DNA of 64,000 nt from Prunus persica (Eukaryota; Streptophyta; Magnoliopsida; Rosales; Rosaceae). The stretch's first letter is position 1, and each line of letters starts with the position of its first letter. The notes below the pieces were generated by a model. The model was not told where the DNA came from, did no database searches, and was given only the letters and a program-made list of their open reading frames with translations. This document shows, one piece after another, positions 45,804 through 56,625 of the stretch. The DNA is taken from assembly GCF_000346465.2 (NCBI RefSeq), contig NC_034014.1, positions 1,726,854-1,790,853 on the forward strand, read 5' to 3'. The position numbers and the translations under genes are program-made.

Positions 45804-46272
45804 AAACTGTTCGCAAGCCTCGAAACCTAATTGTAAACCCACTGTAGGACTCGATTAGGCTTGGATATTCACGTAACTCAACCTAGGTCTTTACGATTAA
45901 GGTTTCAATCTCAATCTTGGATTAGTACGACGTAACCGGACCTAAACTAGACTTATCTTGGCGAATTTTGTGGGGACAGACCTACCCCGCAAACTTTTTC
46001 TATCCTGACGAACTTTGATGAGATAGACCTATCCCAACAAATATGTGTCGCGATAGATCTTTCTCGCCAATATTTTCTTGAGATTCCGACAACAAACCAC
46101 TTGTTAAAATATTCCTCAAGGAGTACTCAACTAACTAGGGTTAGGTTTGGTTACGTCATACTAACCCTAGGTCGAGTTACGTGAGTATCCAAGCCTAATC
46201 GAGTCTTAAGTGCCCTAGAGTAGGCTTATGGTTGGGGTTCGAAGCTTGAAAACGGTTTTGGAACAAGTTCGG
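45790..46272. mobile_element. Foldback element 2 with ~100-bp inverted ends
   Basis: The left end (CCGAACTTGTTCGAAAACTG, then gactcgattaggcttggata and acctaggt) matches the right end read in reverse (CCGAACTTGTTCCAAAACCG and so on). Arms cover about 45790-45895 and 46165-46272, with a loop of about 270 bp holding repeated phrases (tagacctaccccgc, tagacctatcccaac, tagatctttctcgcc). It is non-coding and abuts inverted repeat 1. Confidence 0.7.
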
Positions 46273-46534
46273 ACATGTTCACTATATCATCCATTAAAAT
46301 GTTAAACTTTGAAATTTTTTACCTTCCATGGAGGAGGTTGCATTAGATTGGGGAGTTGGTATGATAGGAGCTTCTGTATGATTTATTTTTCTTTCCTGTC
46401 AATTTACTATCCCAATAATGTTCATTAAACTTACTTTTATTTGAAAATCCCTTAAGAATCTAGCAAAGCAAAGAACCAAAACCGAGCAGCTTTACTATTG
46501 TTGTGAAAAACATAGCTGAGGAAAATCCTGCAGA

Positions 46535-46860
46535 TAGATGGAGATGTAATCAAGGAGCAAGGTACGACATCATTAAACAGCCACTCAGCCGTGGAGGACT
46601 CTCAAAATAACCAACAAGATATAAGCAACAGCAAGGAGGATGGCACCAAAACAGTACCATATTTACAAGTTTTTCTCCTTTTTTGAATCCTTGGATTACA
46701 TGTTAATGTATGTTGGGACAATCAGTGCTATTGGAAATGGGGCCTCTTTATCTCTAATGACCATCATCTTTGGAGATGTGATTAATTCCTTTGGAGAAAC
46801 TGGGAATAATAAAGACCGTAATGGTTGTCGGTTAAATATGATGAGTAAAGTGTGCTTATA
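46535..46860 (+). pseudogene. Fragment of an ABC transporter B family (MDR/PGP) gene
   Basis: An upstream frame reads DVIKEQGTTSLNS and EDGTKTVPY; a different frame then continues KFFSFFESLDYMLMYVGTIS, AIGNGASLSLMTIIFGDVIN and SFGETGNNKD before breaking off at 46860. This matches the N-terminus and first transmembrane segment of plant ABCB transporters. It is broken by frameshifts (the initiating ATG runs straight into TAA) and by the lack of everything after roughly residue 110. It is a stray exon fragment, probably left by a transposition or ectopic duplication. Confidence 0.85.
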
Positions 46861-47639
46861 ATTATTAAAATATTACATTTGTTTTATAATTTTTTTTGAT
46901 CATTTTATATTATGAAAAATTAATAATTCAATAAATAATTTGATAGTATGGTGTACTCAATTAATTTTAAGATTCATTTAACAGCACTCATTTAAAAATC
47001 ACGTAAACCGAATCTATATTAATTTATAATTTTAGATACCTGAAACTAGATGTATGATGAATGGATCTGATGAATCGGTACGATATGTAATTCTCACTTG
47101 CTGAGCGAAACGGCGTCGCTTGTGAAATATATTTGAAAGTTGCCTGCTTTGTTGTCGGTCACAAGACAAAAACTAGTAAATCAATGACGAGTGAAGCGAC
47201 GTCGTTGTCATGGTTGGCTTGCAAATAATAACAAGCTGGGAAAAATCCGCCAAAGCAGAGGAGGATTCTCATACGCCAGTTAACAATTAGCAGCCAGAAA
47301 TAATCTCGAAATTTAGAATCAAATGGAATCTCTCCATCTCCATATAATAATTGGTGGCCTCAGAGTCCCTCAAATATTCAATAACATCCCCAAAAATCCA
47401 TACTTGGATATCATTTCTTTCTGTCAAGACCCTGTTTGGTTGCCGGGAAAATTGAGGAGCAGAACAGATAAAGCAGAAAGCTTTCTTTCCCAGGTTTTAT
47501 ATTTCACTTCAATCAATCAATTTTCATTTTATATGTGCTTGTTTGTGATTGGAAAACTATTGGGTGTTGCTTAATTTTGATTTTGGTTTTTGGGTTTTCT
47601 TAAAGGTTATTGCTTTGTCATGGTCCAAGTACTGCAACC

Positions 47640-49295
47640 ATGCTGATGGTGTATGCTGTAGGAGCTATTACATGCTTAGACTCTAATATACAACTGCATG
47701 AGGCATTGCCCTGCAAGACTACCCATGTGAATTTCTTGAACAAAATTTCAATTTGTCTTAGCTCAAGTGGAGCTCCTTGTAATTCTATACTCTCTGCCTC
47801 CTGCTTTTCTTGGAGAAACCGTGTTCAGCTAAACAGCCCCAAGAAATGGCTTGTAAGTGTTTGTGCTAGTTTCTCTCTTTTCTCAAAGATTTTTTTTTTC
47901 GTTTGGGATTTATAGGAGTGTTTGATGTGTTTTACTATGACCCATTACAGTGCAGGATGCATGATTCGAGTTCATCAGATGATGATGAGTATCGATCCTC
48001 ACGCAACATAGCAATCAGTTTGTTTAGGCGGTACAGGAATGTGGTTGACCGTGGAGGAGGTGCCAACCTAAAAGTACATTCAGTGTTTTTCATGAACTGC
48101 ATATTTGTGAGGTTTGCTTTGTATAATTTCTTTTCCGTTTACCGTGTTTGTTTTTGGTTGATCAGGAGTTCATCAGTGCTGGGGTGAATGCATATGCGCT
48201 GGGGTGCACAGATGAGGGGTTAAGGAAAGAACTTGTTGATATGAAAGAATCTGGTGTTGAAATTGAAGGAATGCAAAGCTATGGTGGAACCACCAGTTTG
48301 AAATCCAAGATTGCATCAGAGGAGGTAAGTCACTCCTTCCTCCTTGAACTTGAACCACTTGTTAAAACGGAACATTGTTTAGCATATATTCACAAGTTAT
48401 CTGATTGTCTTAAGATTGTAAAAATTAATTTTGTAGCCTTTTTCTTTAGAAACAAAGAGGTTCATCTGTTCATATTTGAGATCTATTTACTAGTCATCAT
48501 CTAGTGCCGGAAATTTGAGAAGCTGGCTATGCCAGTTAAGGCTTCTGTTGGTCATACATTCTACTGTGTGTGAGGTGACTAGTTAACTAAGTGGAATTCC
48601 ATTCTTCCTTTTTGTTTTCACAATGCAGGTTGAGGAGTGCATTCTGTGGTTGAGCATTATATTCATCACCATCCTCTGTACACCACAGCCAACAATAGTT
48701 AGGTGGTCATCCACACCTCCAGTGTCAGATGAAGAAAGGCTTAAGTGGAAAGGTTTTTGTGCACTCATAGCAAATGCGTATTACGTGAGAGGAATGGCAT
48801 GGTAAGATGCTTTCAGCATATTCAATTCCTACTTTGAGTTATATATTGTTATTCGTATTAAACATGGATGTATTGATGTATCCAAACCCTTGCTTGAAAT
48901 TCATGTAATTTCTTATGCAAGCTCACCAATGCATATGTTCCTCAAGCACTTCATGCTAAGACAGCAAATTATCAACTTCCATTTGGCCTTTTCAATAAGA
49001 CTATCAAGCATTTTTAACTACTGTTTCCTCGCAATATAAGTAGTTTCTGAAGGTTCGCCTTTTTGTGTAAATTTTTTGTTGAAGGCTTCCGGTAAAGACG
49101 CTTCAACTAGAGCAAATGGCAGTGGTTGGACATGCTGAGGAACCTTCAGTTGTTGCAAGTCGAATGCGATTAGTTTTTAGCACACTTGAGGTTAGATAAC
49201 TAGAGTACATTTTCCAAGTAACTAAATGAGAAGGTTATGTGTAAATGAATTATTTGCATGTGCAGGTTGTGAGTCCACAGTGGCCTAGAGTATAG
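47640..49295 (+). CDS. Conserved plant protein of unknown function (six exons, probably organellar)
   Basis: Exons 47640-47852, 47951-48073, 48166-48324, 48629-48801, 49085-49190 and 49266-49295 join in phase to 267 codons. The first exon is rich in Ser and hydroxylated residues and poor in acids, like a transit peptide; plastid targeting is a guess. The mature part has an acidic Ser cluster (DSSSSDDDEYRSSRN), RRYRNVVDRGGGANLK, the segment RKELVDMKESGVEIEG, a hydrophobic stretch ILWLSIIFITILCTPQP (possible membrane span or buried helix), WSSTPPVSDEERLKWKGFC and the C-terminus STLEVVSPQWPRV. I am confident it is a real gene because frame and splice sites agree throughout, but I do not know its function. 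An open upstream exon-like stretch (47323-47506) does not join in frame and is probably 5' UTR. Confidence 0.82.
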
Positions 49296-50146
49296 TGCTT
49301 CAATTTCAAGAACAGATGTCATGCTGGCCTTACTATGAAATTTCCAGTATGTAAATCAATGTAGCCTAAACATTCTTCTATTTAGAAAGGAAAGGGGGGG
49401 AAATACTTTAGCCTGATATTGGAAATTGTTTATAAATGTGAAGAATGTCACTGTTTGTTCAGGTTATTTATCACATGCTCTTCCAAGGGTTAGACAAATT
49501 AGTTTAGCTGCTATTCCATTGATGTTTTTCTTAAATAATCAATGCAAACATCTAGGGAAGATTGGTCACAGCAACTTACAAAGCAAGTCATCTACATCAT
49601 CATTTCTACCCCCTTCTCTCTCCTCTATGTGGGTATTGACTGCAATATCTATGGGTTGATTGACTTGCACCTCAAGTTTCCACATTCATGCTGTATAAAA
49701 CATAATTTACTGTAAAATAATGAGATCATCCTCCACTGAAAGAGCCATGTTCCCAAGTTCTGCAGCTCTGCAATTCTATATCTAACGGCAGCAGCATCAT
49801 TAACATGACAATTCAAAACTCTCTCAGCACCTATAACATATATACTAGCCTGATTCTTATATCTACTCAAAAGTATCATCCACAGGGATGGATGAACTCC
49901 AAATTGCATGCATCATTTTCCACTTCAACCTACAAAAGGTAGACAACAAAAATAGATCAGAAAAGTTGAAATCCTTGGACCCTCTTCTTGAATACATTTG
50001 CTTTGAGAGTTTAGCTTCATTGAAGACATAGTTGGGTCCCTTTTCCACTTGTTCCAAGACAAAAGACAATTTTGAAAAGAAAAATATTACCCAATTGACC
50101 TACAAAATTCATTTTAATATTGATCTCAACATCATGTTCTACCTTA
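49296..50146. other. Convergent 3' flanks
   Basis: Non-coding DNA between two genes that face each other. It holds their 3' UTRs. Nothing else is recognised. Confidence 0.6.
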
Positions 50147-52915
50147 CTAAGCCCATCTCTTCTGTGGAGTTGCTGGAGTAGCATCCTTTCGTCCAGGGAG
50201 AGAACGCCTTTTAATTATCTTTCTCGAATCTGCACCAGCTGATAATTGCCTTGGCCTTGAAGAATGAATTGTACTGGATTTTTTTACAGGACTCATTGGC
50301 TGAGATTTTGGACTCGCTGGTTGAGATTTTGGACTCATTGGCTGAGAGTTTTTGCTTACTGAGTGTACTGGCCTTGGACTCATTGGCTGTGGTTTTTTGC
50401 TTACTGAGTGTACTGGCCTTGAATTCATAGTTATCTCTTTTAGAGGATTCAATGATTGATATTTTATGTGACTGGCAGTTGGTTTCACCATAGAAATTGA
50501 GGCTTTTTCCTTCACTAGTTTTTGGCTTGTTGAAAGAGAGTCATGAACCTGAGGAACCTCCGGATATTTAGAACTAGGAGGAGCTTTTGTTCGATTCACA
50601 GGAGAGCAGTCTGAATCAGAGGATGAAGGGCTAGTAGTACTATCCATATCATAAAGGAGGTTGTCTGTCATGTGCGGAATTTGTATATCATGTGAGTTTG
50701 AGGAAGAGAAAGAGGGTCTCTGAAGCCTTGTAAGGTGTACTACCTGTATTTAGATATTTAGACATAATTAATTCAAAAGGCAAAACACCTTTTCCCTAAA
50801 TTCTGAAACCCCATGTCTCACCCAGCAGCTCCTTACCTTTTGTTCTAGAACCACCATGTCCCTCTTTAGTCTTGTAATCGTCGAGTTCTTCCTACGTATT
50901 ATGTCTTCCAACTCTGCAATCCTCTGTCATGAGTGATAAGGATAACCCAGATCAATCAAAGTAAAAATTTGGCAAGGAAAGAAGGAAACGAGAACAAAAC
51001 AGGGAGGTTACCCTTGAACCAGCATTTTCAGATGACTGGAGTAAAGTGGTTAGGTCCTGTATGGTCCCATCTTTCTCTTCACAATCCTTCTTGAGATTGT
51101 ATATGTCTTGTTCAATGGCTAAGGTGTTTAGCTGTGGAAATTACAACAAATTACATCAAGCACATGAAAAGTGATACCGTAGAAAATAGAAATTGTTTGA
51201 TAATTTAGGCAACATATAATTCCATTGGGTAGTGACAATTTTCAAATAGCATTGAAAGAACAGCAACAAAAGGAAAGTGAGTAAAAACTGCCATTGAAAC
51301 ATAGATCTAGCAGTTCAACTTTTGCTTGGGAAGAAAATCAGTTAAAGTGCTTCGAAACTTTTTTTCTACTCAGAAATTTTTATGAGAAACAAGTGATTAA
51401 ACGAGAAACTTGTGGGATATTTGGTTACCTTTGTTGCAAAAACTATGCTTTGCTTAATTATAAGAATATTATAAACTTGTATTAGCATGGTTATATCTTT
51501 ATATCAGTTCCTTGACAAAGGTGGAATGAATTTGAAATGATAATGTACATGGGAACCTTCCTTTACCTGGATGTCTGCAGCAGAAGTGACACTTGATGCC
51601 AGGTCTGATAAATCAGACATACGGCGCTCTTCTTGCTCTTGTACAATTGGGAAAGACATTTTATATTGCAGTGTCTCATCCCCATTGGAGGCTTTCATAA
51701 CATTGTTACCCTGATACCAAATTAAGAGATGAGCAAGATCCAAGATTTCAGCATTACCATCACAAACTGTGATTTCCCAGTTTACATTACAAAAGAATCT
51801 ATTTAGCTGACGTAGAACAAATTCTTACCCCCAACCCATTTTGAAGGTCACGATGTTGATCACAAAGCCAACAACCACAATCAACAAATTTGATTTTATG
51901 AGAACCAAATGATTCATTGCGCTGCAATTCTGCATTTTCGAGGGTGGAAGGGTCCACGGTTGCTGAGTGGTCCTTAATGTTATTCATCTGCTCGCACAGG
52001 CTGTCAAGCTTCTGCTGCATGCTTGATAATAGCTGATCCTGGTAACAGAATACAAATAATCACTCATAGATTCAGGAAACAATGTTTCATCAATTGAAGT
52101 TGCTCGGCATTTAACAAAATATCCTAAGGAGATTCAATTGACTAGAAAGATTGATGTTTTACTCAAGGAATATCAAATCTGAAACAATACAACAAAAACC
52201 AAAAGCAGAATCAGTAAAAATAATCATATGTTAATTTAGAAGTAGACTGTAGGCCTCTATTAAATTTAGAAATTTAAAATTAAACATGTTAAAAAACAAG
52301 CTTTTACAAGATCCAAAGGGAATTGATATTGAAAAAAAAAATTCCAATTATGAATAGAACCCCTAATAATTCTTCACACAATGATAACCCCATAACAAGA
52401 ACCGTTAAGATAAGTATAAAGAATTACGCAAGAAATCATCAAAGCACCAACATTTATTACTGAGAAAATCTAAAGATTCATTTTTGAAACAAACCCAATA
52501 CAACAATTAAACAGAAAATTCAATAAACCTAATTAATTAAAGCTCAATTATCACAAACCCTAAGTTCCACAGATTTCGTTAGCTGCGTAATGTGGCGGTT
52601 TTTCTTTGACTCTGCAGCGGCGACACTTATCACGGCAACAAAGAGGAACCTCTGGGTGGGGCTAAACAGCTCCCAAGCCACGGCTTGCTCGGGGTTCAAG
52701 CCACCTTTAATGGCTCGAGCCGAGCTGGCCTCGTCGGCATTGACGAGCCGACCATCGAGGGAGACCCATGCCAGCTTCCGACGAGCAGGCACTGGTCGAC
52801 TAGTCTCAATGAAGCTGCTGGAGAGGCGGCGCGTAGAAGAGGGTGCTAGTATTGGGGTTAAGGAGACTCGAGCCGAGCCGAAGCAGAAGCCGAGGTCTTG
52901 ATGGGCTACTTCCAT
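50147..52915 (-). CDS. Coiled-coil protein with Ser/Pro-rich basic tail (six exons)
   Basis: Exons 52915-52559, 52038-51829, 51710-51567, 51131-51012, 50923-50837 and 50743-50147 join in phase to 504 codons from MEVAHQDLGF; an in-frame ATG 23 codons earlier (52984, MAFKTW) is a possible longer start. The N-terminal part has an Ala-rich hydrophobic stretch (RFLFVAVISVAAAE). The middle is heptad-rich coiled coil (QLLSSMQQKLDSLCEQMN; AIEQDIYNLKKDCEEKDG; RIAELEDIIRRKNSTITRLK). The C-terminal exon is low-complexity and basic with repeated S-P sites (RPVHSVSK twice, KSQPMSP or KSQPASP several times) and ends KRRSLPGRKDATPATPQKRW. The many SP and TP sites suggest phosphorylation by proline-directed kinases, perhaps on a microtubule- or chromosome-linked protein. 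That role is speculation; I do not recognise the family. Confidence 0.85.
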
Positions 52916-53499
52916 GGCATGAGTAGCGGAGAGGAGAGAGGGAGAGAGAGAGAGTGATTGAAGCGACCAAGTTTTGAATGCCAAAGTCGGATTTCTTTCT
53001 TTTTTTCGGTGATCTTTTTTTTGTTGGGTTGCGAAGTTTTTAATTCAAATGTTTTTAAAATCGAGAGGGAAACCGCAATAACCGTTTGGCCAACGTCCCT
53101 TAAAGACCTTGGAATTTTTCTCTATTCCTTTTTTTGAGTTGCGACTTTTATGATTTCAATTTGTTTTTCTTGTTTCCAACAAAATTTTTTTTTGTCTTTC
53201 TTGTTTTAATGTCATTTTTTCTTTAAAAAATTAAAATAAAATTCTCTAACGTTACTCAAAAATGAATTCAATATACACAACTTGATGTTCTAATAGTTAC
53301 GTTAGACTCTTTAATTATTTACCTAATAATTGAATATTGATAATGTACACTTTAAAAACTAAGGAAAAGTAAATTTAGAGTGAAAATGCATTGTATTTGG
53401 GTAGGGGATAATGCAAATAGATTGTTAAAATGAAATTGTTTTCTAAATAAAACCGATGGCTAGACTCTGTCAATTCATGCTTTAACTTGGTAAGTTCGT

Positions 53500-53662
53500 A
53501 ATGGTTTTGACCGTGGTGTACATATAAAAACATGCCTCAAGTGATGTGGAAGAGATGAGAAAAGGTTGTAAAATGAGTGACACTTGACTGTGGTGTAAGT
53601 ATAAGAACATGTCCCAAGTGATACGAACCAAATGAGAAAAAGTTGCAAAATCAGTGACACTT
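53500..53662. repeat. Tandem duplication of ~75 bp
   Basis: The segment gacc/gact-gtggtgta-atataa-aacatg-c-caagtgat, then gagaaaa-gttg-aaaat-agtgacactt, occurs twice head to tail (about 53505-53586 and 53587-53662). Confidence 0.75.
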
Positions 53663-53827
53663 AAATCAAGTTTTGTAAAAGAGAGGAAAAATCTCATACA
53701 AATGGAGAATATTAAAGATTTCATGATATGAATCCCTCATATTTGGAATGGAACTTATGTGTGGATTTCCCACTTCACTTGTAACATTTCTATTTTCATT
53801 TTGTATTTATCGTTCATGAAAAAGATA

Positions 53828-53985
53828 ATTGAATGCTATGAAACAAGATTACAAATAAGGGGGTAACTTTCATTGTAAAAAAATGAATTTGTTTGGTAAC
53901 ATCTTTGTTTTGTATTTGTGGTAAGAAAATTGAATGCTTTGAAACAAGATTACAAATAAGGTTGAAACAGAAATTTATAATGAAA
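53828..53985. repeat. Direct duplication of ~100 bp
   Basis: The words ttgaatgct-tgaaacaagattac, aaataagg and atgaaaaaaa occur in the same order at about 53828-53890 and 53931-53990. Confidence 0.7.
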
Positions 53986-55510
53986 AAAAAAATTTCTTTT
54001 GATATAGGTGATAGTCTAAACTTAAGGAAATTATCATTCATTATTATTGAAGATAAAGCTAATCTATACAATAAATAATGGGCATGTGTGAGGGACTACT
54101 TGTACACTCTGTTATAACCACATTAACTAATTACTTACAAGAATAACTAATAACAAACTAATCTAATAAGCTAACTACTCTCTTTATAAACAAATTTATT
54201 TGAAACATATTCGAACTTCGGTCCAAAAGGAAATGCCATAATCAATTGACCTAACTCACTTTAGCGGAAAATAAAAATATCTAATTGTGAATAAAAAAGA
54301 AATTTAATTAGCTTTTTTTATATATTCAATGAGTGCAAAACTTCAAATGCCAAACCATTGGGCTTTAACCATGTAACCTTTTCTTTGATACAATTGACTG
54401 GTAGAGCCCCAAATGCTCCAAATTGGCCAAGCCCAAACGATTTTTACTATACATTGGCAAAGCCTCAAGTCAACTAAGCTCAAGAGAGAGGGTGGTTTTT
54501 CATTCAAGTTCTGCATAGGTAGTTTTTCCTTCTATTAAACCAAACCATAACCTATGTATGTAACTTTGCGCTATTCTCTTTTCCAAAACCAGAAAGTGAG
54601 ATTCTTTTAAGATAAGAACTCAACCTGTGATGTAAAAATATGAAAGTAAATTCTATGCTCTAATTTCTGAATACTTGTGTTTTGATATGGATTTAAACTC
54701 TGGTTTTTGAAAGGTAATTAGCATTCTACCTCGTAGAAGGAAATGAATTGTTTTGCTGTTTTATCAAACCAATTTAGAATGCCATTTTCAGTATTTTGAC
54801 TGCTTGCTTAGAGGGGCTGTAGATTCATCATGCAGCAGCTAGAAAGAAAAAGGTCCCCACTTCAAAAAAGTTAGGTACCTTCATGATTCTCTCTCTCTAT
54901 CTCTCATGGTGCCTCTGACTACCAAATGCCAAAAAATAGGAGAGAAAATAGGGGCATCCTGCCTTCCACAAGGAATAAAACAACTAGAAAGCAATCTTTC
55001 TTTCATGTGTAAGGAAAGGCATTTTGGGAGGGGCATGACATCAGTTATGACATGGCAATCACTTACATGGATTCAGATAGTGACTCATCCATTAATCTAG
55101 CTATAGCCACCTATCCACCCTTCAGCAATCCTTCTTCACCAAGGCATCTCATTTTATCAACTGTTTTTTCTTATCTCTTTGCTTCAAACTTAAAAGTTCC
55201 CACTTCATGCTTATGAAAGCAAAGTTGAAAAAAATAAAAAAGGAAAAGAAAAGCATGAAAACCAACTAATGTTCGAGTCTTCTTTAGACACATTTCAGAA
55301 CATTTCTGGTGTAAACTCCTAAGCCAGTACAGCTTTACATGGAGATTTCAAGAAGGCCAAAACCAAAAAGGCAATACCCTATTTTTCATTAGCAAACCAA
55401 CCCCACAAAGCCATAAAAACTTTTATATAAAGAAACTAGGAATGGTCCCCTTGCTGCATGGAACAAGACAAGGTCAATAATTGGGGTGCCAATGTCATGT
55501 TGCGGGAGCT

Positions 55511-55645
55511 GTTACAAACGAGGGGTATGGGTGAAGGGCTTAAGTGAGGGGTCCAATCCAATCATGTGTAAATTAAAAATGTTGAAATTTAATGGTTGGA
55601 TTGAACCCCTCACTTAAGTCCCCACACACCCCCTCATTGTAGCCT
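55511..55645. mobile_element. Short foldback MITE (~135 bp)
   Basis: gggcttaagtgaggggtcca (about 55536) pairs with aacccctcacttaagtcccc (about 55604); outer parts gttacaaacgagggg and ccccctcattgtagc pair as well. The hairpin covers nearly the whole element. Confidence 0.75.
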
Positions 55646-56307
55646 TTCCAGTCATGTTGCTGCTATATAAATCTGCAATTCTTTTGAGGTTCATCTGGGC
55701 CTCCACAGGCATTGTTCCTAGAGGTGTATGAACCATTCAAGTTCTTATCAACAAACAAAATGAAAGACTTGCAAAATGGTTACAAATGAGAAAAAGTTGG
55801 TAAGACAGAAATGGGGCAAATAGAGCCTACAATATTAAATCCAAATTGGGTAAAAAGAACAAATAGCATCCTGGACTGAATGGACTTCGATACCTAACAA
55901 TATTAAAGCAAAGAAAAGGCTCATTTTTTTAATTTTTTTAAATTTTTAAATTTTTGCAAACAGAGGAAATTCATTGATATGAAGGTAGATACAAGATTAC
56001 ACAAGAAGAACACTGCCCCAAGAGGAGGGTTCTTGCAGACAAGAAAGTAGAAATAAAAACAACCAGGAACAACAAGCAAACTCCATACGTAATTAGACTC
56101 CAGTTCACTCAATGTTGAAGATGACAGGATCCATAAGAACTCAGGAACCAGTGCTGAACAGAGAACTTAGCAAAGAGAAGGCTCATTTATTAATCAACTT
56201 TAATTTGCTTCACTCATTCGTCCCCAATTATGCCACCAAAAAAAAGCATGTTTGCCCAATGGGGTCTGCATTTCCATTTACTTCATTAAAGTGTGGGGTA
56301 GAGCTAA

Positions 56308-56309
<2 letters not shown>

Positions 56310-56347
<38 letters not shown>
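56310..56347. repeat. (CT)n microsatellite
   Basis: About 19 uninterrupted CT units downstream of the bHLH gene. Confidence 0.95.
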
Positions 56348-56349
<2 letters not shown>

Positions 56350-56625
56350 GGAGAGGATAAATTGCTTGAGCTCCACAGTTGAAATACATGTAATGTCACA
56401 TCCAGTACAAAATACACTATACAGCTTGCATTCTATTAATGTCATCAATGGGTTTGGATCTTACAGCAACTTTTTAGCACCCTTTTTTTTTTTCCCTCCA
56501 CAAAATAAATAGCCTACAATCAATTTTTCAGCTAAAAAGAGACCCAGCACAGCTTTCTATCTTCTTTTCCAACTTCTAATGGTCCTGTACATAATAAGCA
56601 AAGTCTCTCCTACACTTTTGTGTTA

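Larger units (their letters stand above)
52985..56625. other. Intergenic spacer with small repeats
   Basis: AT-rich. It contains two local tandem duplications, one MITE and a CT microsatellite (listed separately) and no convincing gene. The first ~200 bases are the presumed promoter of the coiled-coil gene; the last part includes the bHLH 3' UTR. Confidence 0.6.
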
